Of a DNA stretch of 64,000 bases, positions 23,648 to 34,362 are shown piece after piece. Positions within the stretch are counted from its first letter, which is position 1. Each line of letters starts with the position of its first letter. Under the pieces are notes generated by a model. The model did no database searches. It worked only from the letters and a program-made list of their open reading frames with translations, and had not been told where the DNA came from. The DNA comes from Cephalotus follicularis. Its lineage: Eukaryota; Streptophyta; Magnoliopsida; Oxalidales; Cephalotaceae. The stretch is taken from contig BDDD01001782.1 of assembly GCA_001972305.1 (NCBI GenBank), positions 17,163 to 81,162 of the forward strand. The letters are read 5' to 3'. A program made the translations under genes and the position numbers.

Positions 23648-24737
23648 TGTGCCGAGGTGAGGAGCCATGCCAGGCGCATCTCGCGCTTCCATGCCCGAGG
23701 TGGTGAACCGCCAAGGCTAGGGGTGCTGGGGTGGAGTGCTGCCCTGAGGCATTAAGTCATGCGCACCAAGCTCTCCCCTGGTAAGTGCCAAAGAGCATAC
23801 TGTGTGAAATGACGTCCCCTATCTGCATGCGTCCCCTGGCTTGTGTTAAGTAACAAATTACTATCCTGCATGCAAGGCATGCGTCCTACGCACGCCGAAT
23901 GCCAAACAGTGGCTGCATGCGCCATGCATGCGTGCTGAACGTCAATCAGGGATTGTATGCGCCATGCATGGGCCATAATGTGGGCTTTGAACATATGAAG
24001 GCATCGTACAACCTTTTAGGCCCTGGTCAGGCGATATGTATGAAATGTGAATGTTAAGGAGATGATATATGGAACGGACGTAGGAAAGGAAATATAAATG
24101 TGGTCCCCAGGCAGGTGAGCCCAATAGGGGAGAATTTCGCCGAGTGGGTGAACCCAATGGGTGAATACCGCGAGGCAGGGGATCCTTGGGCGAATCCGCC
24201 TAATGGTGAACCTAAAGGTGAATTCCGCCAAAGCTGGTGATCCAAAGGGTGAACCGCCAGAGCAGGTGAGCAAAGGGCGAATTCCGCTCGGCAGGTGAAC
24301 CTGGAGGAGAATTCCGCAGGCAGGTGAGCCTAAAGGTGAACCTAATATACTAACCAAACCATAGGATGACCGGACTAGACTCCTCCGTTTTATTGATTGA
24401 TATGTATGGCTCGAGTAGAGTAGTCCGAGGATAAAGGATGATGGTTTCTATGTGATGATTGTGATCTGCATTCATGATAGGCATGCATATATTTTCTCTC
24501 CTCTATTTTATGTTGGTTGTTTCCTCTCGTATGTGCCCGTATATGTGGTAACCTACACAACCCCTAGGGTTGCTGACCCATTCCTTTGAATGGGCCAGAT
24601 ACAGGAACAGGTAGTGGTGGCACATCGCAGCAGCGTCAAGGATAAAGATATTGTAAGTTCCTCCTCCTCGACGGTGCACTTTATGATCAGACTTGCAAGA
24701 ATAAATTATGTATTATTTATTTTACCTGCTGGATGTA
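23648..24737 (+). repeat. 3' LTR of chromovirus C, segment 2
   Basis: It resumes with the TGTGC duplication and parallels 10715-11410, plus the roughly 370 bases deleted in the 5' LTR. It ends at ATGTA (24733-24737), the target site of the solo LTR. Confidence 0.85.
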
Positions 24738-25874
24738 TGTTTAGCATAAAAATGTGTGATTTTAATGATTTATTAATTATATTTTTATGCTTGGAATAGA
24801 CTACTGTGGTTGTGTTTATTTGATTTTCAGGTATTATGTCTATTATTGAGGAATAAGAGAAAATGAAACTAAAATGCTATTTTTCGAGTTAAAGTGGTTT
24901 GAAGTCAAAAATCGGTTCAAAAGTGCAACCACTTAAACGAGAGAAGTCAAAATTTAAAGCTCGGAAGATATTGAATATTGGGCTCATCTTGTTCATAAAA
25001 TTATTTGGAGCACTTTTAGTTTTTGGACCGATTTATTCTGAAGCTCCGATGAAAAGATATCACAAGAAAAACAAATGCTGAAGCACTTGATGTCAAGCTG
25101 CCATGTGTCACCATGCCATTTGTCACCAACCATCAAGCTTCAATTTCAATTCCAATTCATGCAATCAACCCAAATTCTGCCGATCTTCTCTTCATTCATG
25201 CATTCCATACATGCATCCATGCGCCACATGCATAAGTCTTCCAGCAAATCAGTCAGCGCCACGTGTCATCCAAATGTTATCGTTGCCGTACTTCGTATAG
25301 ACCTAGCATGTCTACTCATACGTCTTGTCATCACCGCCGCACTCCGTATCGACCTAGCTGCCGTTGTTTACCAAGGTATGATCGTTCAACTTCATGGAAT
25401 TGTTCAATACAATCTACGGTGAGTTTCTATACCCTAAAACCGATTTTCCATTATATATTTTCTTTAGTTTTATTTATTGTTTTAATTAGTTTTAATTTGC
25501 ACGTGTTATTTTATTTGAGTTCCATTATATATTTTCTTTAGTTTTCTTTATTATTTTAATTAGTTTTAATTTGCACGTGTTATTTTATATTACTTTATTT
25601 TAGTCCGTTATTTTATTTCAGTCCGTTATTTTATTTTCGTCCGTTATTTTATTTTAGTCTGTTATTTTATTTTATTTATTTCTTGCCTGTTTTAAATTGT
25701 TTTATTATTTTTTGCATAATTAGGAGTAGTTTTTAATAGTTTATCTTAAATTTGGTATACTTCGCCTAGGTTGGATAAATTATAACTAGTTTACGTTTCC
25801 CTGCGTTCGACCCGTTACTGCATGATCCGTGCACTTGCGGCTATAAATATTAAAACATTCTTTTTACGTGAACA
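24738..25874 (+). repeat. Solo LTR, ATGTA target duplication
   Basis: A 1137-bp insertion that is absent from the C 5' LTR. It starts TGTTTAGCAT, ends CGTGAACA (TG...CA termini) and is flanked by ATGTA on both sides (24733-24737, 25875-25879). The end contains GCGTTCGACCC and GTGCACTTGCGG, wording typical of some plant gypsy LTR ends, and a TATAAATA near 25841. No internal coding region is present, so it is a solo LTR or a small non-autonomous element. Orientation is inferred from the termini. Confidence 0.75.
25446..25680. repeat. Tandem duplications inside the solo LTR
   Basis: A unit of about 73 bases (TCCATTATATATTTTCTTTA...GCACGTGTTATTTTAT) is present twice, 25449-25520 and 25522-25592. 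It is followed by four or five copies of a unit of about 18 bases around TCCGTTATTTTATTT (about 25602-25675). Confidence 0.7.
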
Positions 25875-25879
25875 ATGTA

Positions 25880-26048
25880 GCAGTGTAATTTTGATGTATC
25901 GAACTGGGTCTGTATATCCACACACTAAATAAATGGTTTATGTTTATGATTATTTAAGTTTGAAATTTTTATGGCTAATGATGATGATGATTGTACGGAT
26001 TGCCACATGTCGAGTCATGAGGCCCACCCCTCGGTTCGGGGCGTGATA
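25880..26048 (+). repeat. 3' LTR of chromovirus C, segment 3
   Basis: The last 169 bases of the LTR, parallel to 11421-11587, ending GGGGCGTGATA (CA mutated to TA). It is followed by GTACC, the target duplication shared with 9503-9507. Confidence 0.85.
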
Positions 26049-26067
26049 GTACCGCTTCTTCCAATTC

Positions 26068-26661
26068 TTAATAGATTTGGTGGGGTTCAGTAGAAGTTTT
26101 TTTTATGCCAGAACGGGACTTGAAAAGGTACCCGCGCTTCCCTGGCGAGGATGAGAGGACATGGAACTCTTTAAAACGACCCACTGTCGCACTCACTTCT
26201 GACTCGATACATCTGACGAGGAAACCAATTATGAAGCTCCAAGACTGAGGTTGAAGAAGAGAAGGATGGAGACAAAAATGCTTTAAGACCGAGATGGCAA
26301 AGGAGGTTACCGGAACCCTCAGACCATGGGAGAGCGCATCTTCGAAGACCACGAAGAGACCAGCCCTGCTCATCGTGACTATCCTAGGGTCCGAGGGAAC
26401 ATTATATGTTAGCTCACCGGGAGAATTATACTTCCTGTAGAGTTCCATTACATCTCTGCGAGAGATGGTGCTAACCTCGAAAGAACTTTCAGAATCTTGG
26501 GAGTTAGCTTCGGTGGTGGGAGCAATAGGATCACCCACCGCAGCCCCCATGCTGCCTTCGGAGACGAGGGATCTCTCAGCGGTGGAAACCACCATGGCCA
26601 AGGGTTCTATATCTAAAGGAGGAGAAGAAGAAGATCTACTGGTCTGTTCTACTCTAGCCAT
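26068..26661 (-). pseudogene. Element E antisense gene, Transposase_28-like domain
   Basis: 197 codons from the ATG at 26661 to a frame end at 26068. The N terminus is a variable serine/alanine-rich leader; residues 65-175 or so match the block found in K and L (DPRIVTMSRAGLFVVFEDAL, then FAISVLKHF, LHPSLLQPQSW and LVRCIESEV). From memory this resembles Pfam Transposase_28, a putative gypsy-type transposon domain of unknown activity. A donor-like GGTAAGTTTCC upstream (about 26736) suggests a 5' untranslated intron. The gene is antisense to its element and its 3' part is at 7718-9451, 16.5 kb away because of the nested insertion. Confidence 0.75.
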
Positions 26662-26883
26662 TAATCTTTGACAGAAGCGAAGAAGAGGCTAAGGGGATCC
26701 AGGACAAACTTAAAACAATAAGAAGACAATGGAAACTTACCAAAAACCTTGACGAAAAGAATGGCGAAACAAGGAAAATTGGGAAGCAACGGAGATCTGG
26801 GCAGATCTCGACAAGAAAGTGGAGTTTAGAAAGCAAAAAGGCGAAGAGTTTTTTCTTTGAAAAGAAGGTGATTTTTAAAGACC

Positions 26884-27003
26884 CAGAGCTCGGATCCTAG
26901 CCCTCCAAATCACATAGATCCAACGGCTGAGGAACGAACCGTCAGAGCTTGGATCCTAGCCCTCCAACTCACACAGATCTAATGGCTGAAGAGTGAAACC
27001 GTC
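26884..27003. repeat. 60-bp tandem duplication upstream of antisense gene
   Basis: Two units (26884-26942, 26943-27003) start AGAGCT(C/T)GGATCCTAGCCC and end ACCGTC. Element K has one copy at the matching place (about 56175-56230), so E gained the second. Confidence 0.7.
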
Positions 27004-27262
27004 AAATCAAGCGCGGAAAACGAAGAGACAGAGGCGGGAAATGCGCAGAGCACGCTAGGTGTAAATTGTGTCCTATACGCCTCTTAAGGGTTTGGGATTC
27101 AAGCCCAATAGCCCAGACACCGAAGGAGGTCTGAGGAAGCCCAATTCTGACAAGTTAACAGAACTTGTGAAGATTGCGTAATGGAGGTCTGCCCGAGTGA
27201 TAACTCCCTGCTCTGCTCCTCCTCCTCTACCACAGTCAGAGAAGAAGGACCAGGGGGGCATT

Positions 27263-28087
27263 TGATGTGGGGAAAAATCTACCTATACCAAAGATGACAG
27301 GTGTCTCCTAGAGACGTTACCAAGTATGAGTCAGAGGAAGATCGTTAACCCGAGCTACAGTCACAGGTGAAGAACTCCTCCTCAGCATCAGTGCCGAAGA
27401 GCTCTTCCTTGATTGCTTTGCAAAGTCTGTCATCCTCGGCATCCGTGCCGAGGACCTCATCCTCGGTATCAGTGCCAAGGACATTCTCTTTAACTCCTTC
27501 GTTGAGGACCTCTTCCTCGGAAGTATTGCAGATGACATAATGCCTCAGGCACAACCCTTGAAGAAGCTCTTGACGTTGAATACCTTGAAGCGGATAAGAA
27601 ACCAGAGGACCAGTCCTTCCTCGTTCTCCACCAGATGAAGGCGTAACATCCGCCTACATTTCAGGGATTCACTTATCTAAATATGGAAAGATAAGATATG
27701 ATAAACATCCTACAAGGAAAGTACCAACAAATCAGGTGGAGATAAGGAAAATCCCGAGATCCTTGGCATTTCCTTAGATAACAGCTATCACCTCCGTTTT
27801 TCACGCTCATACAGTTACCAACCAACTCTATAAATACTAGTTTCACAAACTGTACAAAGGTCAGCCATTTTAACACTCTAAAGAAGCTTAATTTCTCTGT
27901 GCAACCTCTAACTTGAGCGTCGGAGTGTCCCCGGGAGAACAACCTCCTGGACCTTCAACCCTCTTTACTTTATTTGTGCAGGGACAATCAACCAAAACAC
28001 CTTTATCGGACATATTCAAGCGTTCTCCTAAACAAATCAAAGCCCTCCACGTAGGGTACTGTTGAAGGGAGATTTTCTGTATCAACA
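27263..28087 (+). repeat. 3' LTR of Tat element E
   Basis: TGATGTGGGG to TGTATCAACA, 825 bp, preceded by a polypurine tract. TATAAATA lies at 27829-27836. The final 190 bases match the LTR ends of K and L (AACTTGAGCGTCGGAGTGTC, CTCCACGTAGG, ACTGTTGA). Confidence 0.9.
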
Positions 28088-28165
28088 ATATGAATTTTAG
28101 CTATTTCAACCCCGTTAGTATCATAAATAATGCAGTATTTGCCTTTGAAAAACAAAGAATAATCA
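28088..28165 (-). pseudogene. Copia remnant (protease / pre-integrase join)
   Basis: The minus strand reads FFKGKYCIIYDTNGVEIAK, wording typical of the segment between protease and GAG-pre-integrase in Ty1-copia polyproteins. It directly abuts E's LTR end, suggesting E or a rearrangement cut into an older copia copy. Confidence 0.4.
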
Positions 28166-28169
28166 TTAC

Positions 28170-29077
28170 TCGTCATTTATGCAACACTCAGCAATGGAGG
28201 GAGTGTTCCAAACCATGTTCTTGTCACCCCCTTGAGCCAGACGGGAAATATGCAACACTTTATCGCATCCTCAAAATTATTCATCATAATAAGATCTTTA
28301 AAACTGGCTAGATGCTCCCCAGCATCTTTGCTCACATCATATCTATTGAACTGGGGAAATTTTAACCCCTTTGAATCAGTTCATCCATCACCTTGCTGGT
28401 GAAAGGGTTGTCACCTCAATGTGTTGGTTGTTTTTCTCTACCATCCCAGCTAATCCCAGCCTCTGGTGCATGTTCTAGTTCTTTACTCCCGTATTCTTGA
28501 CATAAGAAGCTTCCATTCTCCGAGCAGCAGCCTTTTCCTGCAACCTCTTTCTCTGCCTATGTCCCTTACTTGGGGAGGAGCTTCCTTCCTCGGACCTTCG
28601 ATCCTTAGACCACTCTTCGGTCCTTGGCAGTCTCCTACTTCAGATAGGATCCACTATTCTTTGTGCCAAATCCTCTCAGTTTTTTGTTATACCAACCAAA
28701 CTTCTTAATTGAGTCGACAGTTCAATATCGTCATGTGGTCTCCTACCCCGAGGATGTGGTGGTGGGGACTCTCCCCGAGGTCTGCGATTCAATTTCAAAG
28801 CATTTGTAACTAGCTGTAGTTGCTGGACGATTTTGTCCACGATCTCCTTCGTAGAAAACTGTTCAGTAGCATGATTCTCTTGGCTAGCCACATTCAATCA
28901 TTGATCCCCTTTTTGATTCTATGGGAGGGGGGGTCAACTCTACGGTCTGGCCGTGATGGACCACTACGCTCTTCTTTCTGGCGTTCAATCACCTGGGGCT
29001 TCATTTTTTGTGTTATCTTGCTGGTTGTTCCCTTTCGTCGAGGGCACCTTCCTCGATGATCGAAGATTCGCAGTCAT
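28170..29077 (-). pseudogene. Element F gag remnant
   Basis: It starts at the ATG complementary to 29075-29077 (MTANLRSSRKVPSTKGNN) and is soon interrupted by stops. The gag core near 28180-28380 reads FNRYDVSKDAGEHLASFKDL, then WLKGVTRTWFGTLPP, the recognisable retrotransposon gag pattern. Several frame changes; the protease and everything after are missing. Confidence 0.6.
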
Positions 29078-29127
29078 GGAGTAAGTTGTAAGAACTAGAC
29101 GGGAAAGGAAGGCTTTTTGTTCGAGTT

Positions 29128-29143
29128 CCCACAGACAACGCCA
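29128..29143 (-). other. Primer-binding site of element F
   Basis: The minus strand reads TGGCGTTGTCTGTGGG, one or two changes from K's site (TGGCGCCGTCTGTGGG), next to the LTR end. Confidence 0.6.
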
Positions 29144-29145
29144 AT

Positions 29146-29803
29146 TGGTAATGAGTGAATTTCGATCAATAATAAATTTGTACTCGCTCCTCCTAAGCTG
29201 GTCGTCGTCTAAACTTCAAGTCGAGCGAGTATAGGATCCGCAACACAATGAAATGTTAGAAAGTAGCTCGAGGTGGTCCTGGGGGTTACTCTTCGATAAT
29301 CAAGTTAGCAAAAGTCATCGGAGTAATGAGCCAAAGTAGATATCCAAGGTTAAAGACTCTCGAAAAGGTGTGGGATCCTTGGACAAGACAAAAAAATGAG
29401 TTATTTATTGTCCAGAGTCCATATCTCGATTACCTGTGCACCGCTTCGAGGATCATGACGCTTTCCTTATGTGTATTTCTCTACATCGATGGTTATTTTT
29501 CAACTCCCCTGAAGAATAGTCACGAACATAGGAAACGGTTGCCATTCATAGCTATGAATCCTCCTGTAATGTCCACCTATTGGTCCTCGGTATCTGAGAT
29601 TCCGAGGTCCAGCCTATGATTCCTTTTCGTTCGGCTTCGATGGTCGAGGTTTTCATCCCCGAGCTCCTAACTCTCCTTCTATTTGACTTTGACATCCAAG
29701 GTCTCAAGGTTCTTTCCTCTGGAATTTCCTCGATGCTGAAGTCTGATATTTTCATCATCCACGTGTCTGTCTTTTATTGGTCATAGAAATCCAACCCCCA
29801 TCA
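29146..29803 (-). repeat. 5' LTR of element F
   Basis: On the minus strand it runs TGATGGGGGTTGG to CATTACCA, 658 bp. The left boundary is set by the primer site, the right boundary by the TG start. No partner LTR is in the window. Confidence 0.65.
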
Positions 29804-31680
29804 GGAGATATCTTCGTTATTAGTTTATCATATGGGATGCACATAATTATAGTAGGAAAAAGTGAAAATAAGAGTAGTTCTCACATAGATTATGTGAGAG
29901 AAGAGCCGAAGTTTAGTGTAAGTTATGGAGCTTAGTTTAGGTTAGGGTGTGCAATTGCAGACCATGAAAATTTGGGAAAAAAATTTATAGGTACTTTTAT
30001 TTAATTCTTATATTTACACGTGTATTTTGCATATCTTGAAAAATAATTACACGTGTATATATGGATTTGGCATCCCTTGAAATGACTACGAAGCTCTGTC
30101 ACTGATGAGAGCTGTTTAAAAAATCATGTCATATGATTTTTATTTATATATCTCATCGCTGAATTTGATAATCTATATATGTTGATCTTACATATCAATT
30201 TTAAACCAATCAGATATCTCTAACTACTTTATCTACATGTGAGAATTTAAACCGTCATATGATTCACATTTAGTAAAATTGTAGTTTATTCAAAATATTT
30301 ATAGATATCCCATTGTTGGGTGTGTTTTTTCCACAAGTCTATTCGAAACAATATCAAGATAGACAGATTTTGAAAAAAGCCTTTTAGTGTTGAATTTGAG
30401 ATCAATCGAATTAATCTATTCAAAATAAGATAATTTTAATCAAACCTTGATATTCTAAATTCGAGACAATCCTAATTAACATGATCAATCAAATTAACTG
30501 AATCAAAAGATTGAGTTCTTTTCCCTTAAAATAAAAGGACTTAAACAATTAGATAACAAATGCAACGAAATAAATGTAATTTAATCAACACTTACTTCCA
30601 TTGATACACTTTGAAATACAACGATCGAACTTGAATACTTAGTACAAACTATAAATTACAAATTACTTAAATGCTAATTGTTTGTTGACTTTTTGATCAT
30701 CCTTCTTCTGTGTTAATGTTTCCTTATATAGAGATTGTCAAAATACTGTCCATAACTTCCTTCGATTCTCCATATTTTCCACATGCTTAATAATTAAAAT
30801 TTGAACTAAGAATTGCTTGAAAACTTCTCTTATCAACTGCTCTAGAACTGCTATGATAACCTCCATCTTTTAATTCAAAGTTGTATACAAAACGATGCGT
30901 TATTTGCTTCCATTTCGTATCGTTTTAACTGTTCTTCAAAGGCCTTTAGCTTTGTTAATCAAACGATGAGTTTTGCTTTGGTTTTGCACAAGAATCATTC
31001 TGCCTTAACATAATCTCCACGTGTCCTCTTATGGTTGACCATCAATTCCCTTTCGTCTTACTTTTGTCAATACCTGTCATATGTCATTAATTTTATTATG
31101 GTACTAACACTCATTAGTTTAAAAATTAGTATAATGTAGTCTTAATTGATATGATAAATCAAATTTAATGATTAAATTTTATATAACTAAATTATAAATC
31201 ATGATTTTTAGAGTAGTTTTGTTTTTGTTTTTGATAGAGATAAACTTAGCTTACTATATTGTCCACAAATCAGATGTGACCGCTCTATAGACTTATATAT
31301 CTATTTAGCATCATTTTTTAATCATAATCCAAGTGATTCAACGACTTCGTAAGTATATACTGATGAAATTTAGACAATAGTATTTTAGAGGAGTTTTGTT
31401 TCTATATCTGGTTGATTTTATGTCTTTTATATTATTAATAAATTTTTTATCTTTCTTATTAAAAAAAAAAGCTTAATAGTTTTGCTTTTAAAGCAAGCTC
31501 TTTTTAGACAAGGAGGTCATAATCAAAAAAGGGAAAGCAAACAATGGATCGACAGTGATCCAGAAGAAACCCAGCTAGAGTTTTCCTTCCATCGCTAGCT
31601 AATAAACTTCCAAAAGTGATAAGAATAATGCCAGATTATAAGTAACAAATCTTTGTCCGCTAGATTCATTGCCCGTACTG
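29804..31680. other. AT-rich intergenic spacer upstream of vicilin
   Basis: About 1.9 kb with no coding region, structural RNA or clear repeat that I can support. Poly-A/T runs, e.g. about 31460. Short open frames are absent or trivial. Confidence 0.6.
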
Positions 31681-31681
31681 C

Positions 31682-31687
31682 CACGTG
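31682..31687. promoter_or_regulatory. G-box in vicilin promoter
   Basis: CACGTG in the context GCCACGTGAAA, about 300 bases before the start codon. bZIP factors of the ABI5 type bind such sites in seed storage promoters. Position is compatible; function is inferred. Confidence 0.5.
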
Positions 31688-31869
31688 AAACTCCTTAGTG
31701 CTGCCTTGCAAGCATATGCGCCATTTGGCAGGCAGAATTCATCAAACTACAAAAAACCCCAGCTTCGAATTGCTACAAGACATTTCTAAAGTCCATTTTT
31801 TGTCCTTGTTTATTATGCAGCGATAGATCAGTGACCATAAAGGACAACTAAGATTGACACTCGTCTCCT

Positions 31870-31875
31870 TGCATG
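31870..31875. promoter_or_regulatory. RY (Sph) motif in vicilin promoter
   Basis: TGCATG, the reverse complement of CATGCA, the core bound by the B3 regulators ABI3, FUS3 and LEC2 in seed-specific promoters. It lies about 110 bases before the ATG and 46 before the TATA box. Confidence 0.55.
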
Positions 31876-31920
31876 TCTCGCCAGCTCCATTCTCATCCCT
31901 TAGTCTATCCCCTTTTGATA

Positions 31921-31928
31921 CTATATAA
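31921..31928 (+). promoter_or_regulatory. TATA box of vicilin gene
   Basis: CTATATAA lies 55 bases before the ATG, giving a plausible transcription start near 31955 and a short leader. Confidence 0.65.
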
Positions 31929-31982
31929 TCACACGACGCACGGTTTCAACCTTTGTGTCAAGCAAGAAAATCACAAGCTATA

Positions 31983-34208
31983 ATGGGTTTTAAGATAAAA
32001 TTGTCTTTAGCTATTTTACTTATTTCTTTTTGGGTTCTGTGTGCTTTAGCTACTAAAGATCCAGAACTCAAGCAGTGCAGGCACCAGTGCAGGCACCAAC
32101 GCCAATTCGACGAGCAAGAGCAGCGAGAGTGCGAGCAAAGGTGTGAGGACTCTATCAAACAGAAGAAGGAGAGAGAGAGGAGAGAAGAGGAAGAATTTGG
32201 TCGCGGAAATGATCATGAATGGAACCTCGATGATTCTCAAAAGCAGGTAGAACAGTGCCAGAAGCAGTGCGAGAGGCAAAGTGGGGAACCGCGACAGCTG
32301 TGTCGCTTTAGATGCCAAGAGAAGTGGAAGCGAGAGCAGGGGAGAGAAGGAGAAAGTTACAGGAGACGCGAGAGAGAAGAAGAGGAGGAAGAGCAAGAAG
32401 AGAACCCTTATGTGTTTGGAGACGAGCATTTTACTTCTAGAGTTGAGACTGAACATGGAAGGGTTGATGTTCTTCAAAGGTTCAATAAACTATCGAAGCT
32501 TCTTCGTGGCCTTGAAAATTATCGGGTGGCGATTCTTGAAGCCAATCCTCAAACATTTGTGCTTCCACATCATATTGATGCTAACTGTGTCCTCTTTGTT
32601 GCCAAAGGTGATATTTATATATATCTTTTGTTGCCATTTAATTGATTCAAAGCCTCTTTGTTTACATGTTATTATCAATATTTGTGGTTACAACGGATGT
32701 GTGGGATTGTAGGACGTGCCACCCTCACCATGGTACGTGAGAAGAAGAGAGAGAGCTTCAATCTTGAATGTGGAGATATCCTAAATGTTCCTTCTGGCAC
32801 TCCTCTCTATATCACCAATAGAGATGAAAATGAGAAGCTTTACATTCTCAAGCTCCTCCAACCCGTCAATACTCCTGACACATACAAGGTAAATTCACCC
32901 TCTTATTTCTAAATTAAAACCGCCCATTAGTTAGTCACCTATCAGCTATAGACACTAAATAATTTATTGAGATTCTCGTGATTAGGCATATACTGGTCTT
33001 GGAGGTGAGAACCCAGAATCATTTTTCAGGGCATTTAGCAATGACATACTTGAAGCCGCTTTGAAGGTATAATTTTATAAAAATTCTGTTTAGTTATTGA
33101 TTACCCTAATCAAGACATTATCTTTATTAATACAATCTCTTGATCATCCAGACTGACAGGAGCAGTTTGGATAAGCTATTTAGACAACAAAGGCAGGGAG
33201 CTATTGTGAAAGCCTCCAAGCAACAGATTGAAGCCATGAGCCAATCAGAAGAAGGTGGTGGTGGCATTTGGCCTTTCGCAGGAGAAACATCAAGGGGTCC
33301 CTTCAATATGTTCAAACACCGTCAGCCCTCTCAACACAACAACTTCGGCCAACTCTTTGAAGTCCATCCTCATGATTACAGGCCTCTGAAAGACCTCAAC
33401 CTCATGGTCTCTTTTGCCAACATCTCCCGAGTAATTCCTCTTCTCCGACGAGTCCTTGCATCGTTTATAATGGACAGACTTTTTATATTTACTGATTAAC
33501 TGTTGACGTGGGATGGTATGGACCGATATGACGATGTTGTTTTCTTCCTTGCATCGTTTATAATGGACAGACTCTTTATACTTATTGATTAACTGTTATG
33601 ACGTGGGATGGGATGGATTGATTTGACGATGTTGTTTTCTATGTATAGGGAGCCATGATTGGTCCATATTTCAACTCCAAGGCAACCAAGATATCAATTG
33701 TGGTTGGAGGAGAAGGATACTTTGAGATGGCATGTCCTCATGTTTCTTCTTCTCGATCGAGAAGGGAAGGGAGTGGTCCACGTTACCAAAAAATAAGATC
33801 ACAACTTCAAGTTGGTACGGTGTTCGTAGTCCCGTCAGGTCATCCTATTGCCACAGTGGCTTCCAACAACAATAATCTGCAAATTCTATGCTTTGAGGTC
33901 AATGCACAAGGCAACTTTAGGTACCCTCTTGCAGGTAGACCACATTCCTCTCCTTAATCACCAATTTATCTCAGATTTAACTGTGCATGTATGTATGTAT
34001 GTGGTTGACTATTTTGTATTATTTTGTTTTTCAAAATGTAGGGAAAGAGAATGTTATCGAGTTATTTGATAGGGAAGCTAAAGAGTTGGCCTTCAACACC
34101 AAAGCACGCGAGGTGGATCAGGTCTTTGGAAAGCAAGATTTGGAATGGTTCTTCCCGGGTCCACACCATCAACGGGAACGAGAACGAAGTGGTCGTGCTT
34201 ATGAATGA
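31983..34208 (+). CDS. Vicilin-like 7S seed storage globulin
   Basis: Six exons: 31983-32607, 32713-32888, 32986-33066, 33152-33430, 33649-33934, 34042-34208. All introns are GT-AG, the frame is open throughout, and the product is 537 residues. The start is taken at MGFKIK because a signal peptide follows (residues 1-23, ending CALA); an upstream in-frame ATG at 31953 would spoil it. Residues 32-54 and 92-111 hold two C-x3-C...C-x3-C motifs (spacers 13 and 10), as in vicilin-buried or antimicrobial-type peptides. After an E/R-rich stretch, cupin 1 starts near residue 140 (NPYVFGDEHFTSRVETEHG) and cupin 2 covers exons 4-6 (FGQLFEVHPHDYRPL; GPYFNSKATKISIVVGGEG). It ends LEWFFPGPHHQ..., as vicilins do. 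Expected role: embryo nitrogen reserve, entering the secretory path to protein storage vacuoles. Seed-type promoter motifs support this. It is the only intact gene in the window. Confidence 0.93.
33454..33640. repeat. 93-bp tandem duplication in vicilin intron 4
   Basis: CCTTGCATCGTTTATAATGG starts at 33454 and, after a CCTTGCA at 33547, again; both units run through TGACGATGTTGTTTTCT. A few substitutions and one indel separate them. The duplication makes intron 4 the longest of this gene (218 bp). Confidence 0.85.
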
Positions 34209-34356
34209 GAGAGAAGTGAAGGTTGAGGCCTTATATAGTAAAGGTTTTTGCATAACTTGTGTCTTTGTGAAATATGTTTTGAATAATGCGAGTTGTATGC
34301 AAATGTATGTACATAGAAGTGTAAGCTAGAGTGTTTGTAATAACAAGAAACTACTT

Positions 34357-34362
34357 AATAAA
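34357..34362 (+). terminator. Polyadenylation signal of vicilin gene
   Basis: AATAAA lies 149 bases after the stop codon, within a stretch free of other genes. Confidence 0.5.

Larger units (their letters stand above)
9508..26048 (+). mobile_element. Tekay/Del-like chromovirus C (with nested insertions)
   Basis: A Ty3-gypsy element with 2.1-2.45 kb LTRs (TGTAAGAGCCC...GGGGCGTGACA), a methionine-tRNA primer site and a single gag-pol frame ordered gag, protease, RT, RNase H, integrase, chromodomain-like tail. It is flanked by the 5-bp duplication GTACC (9503-9507, 26049-26053) and lies inside the antisense gene of element E. Its 3' LTR is split by D (17700-23647) and by a solo LTR (24738-25874). 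Stops in gag and pol make it non-autonomous. The LTRs differ visibly (about 4-5 changes in the first 43 bases), so it is older than D. Confidence 0.9.
26049..28087 (+). mobile_element. Tat-type gypsy element E, right fragment
   Basis: Continuation of 6979-9507 after chromovirus C: the 5' part of the antisense gene, its upstream region, a polypurine tract (AAGGACCAGGGGGGCATT, 27245-27262) and the 3' LTR. The order matches element K at 55320-57500. Confidence 0.85.
28166..29803 (-). mobile_element. Gypsy element F, 5' end only
   Basis: On the minus strand: LTR, primer site, gag start, then truncation. It is related to Tat elements by primer-site sequence and gag wording, but its LTR differs from those of E, K and L. 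Confidence 0.7.

Noticed and set aside
32046..32477. 143-codon minus-strand frame across vicilin exon 1
   Set aside because: Shadow of the E/R-rich coding strand; leucine/serine-rich translation without support.
33458..33640. Possible extra exon in vicilin intron 4
   Set aside because: The repeat has no open frame joining to exons 4 and 5, and the direct 4-5 join reproduces the conserved vicilin sequence.
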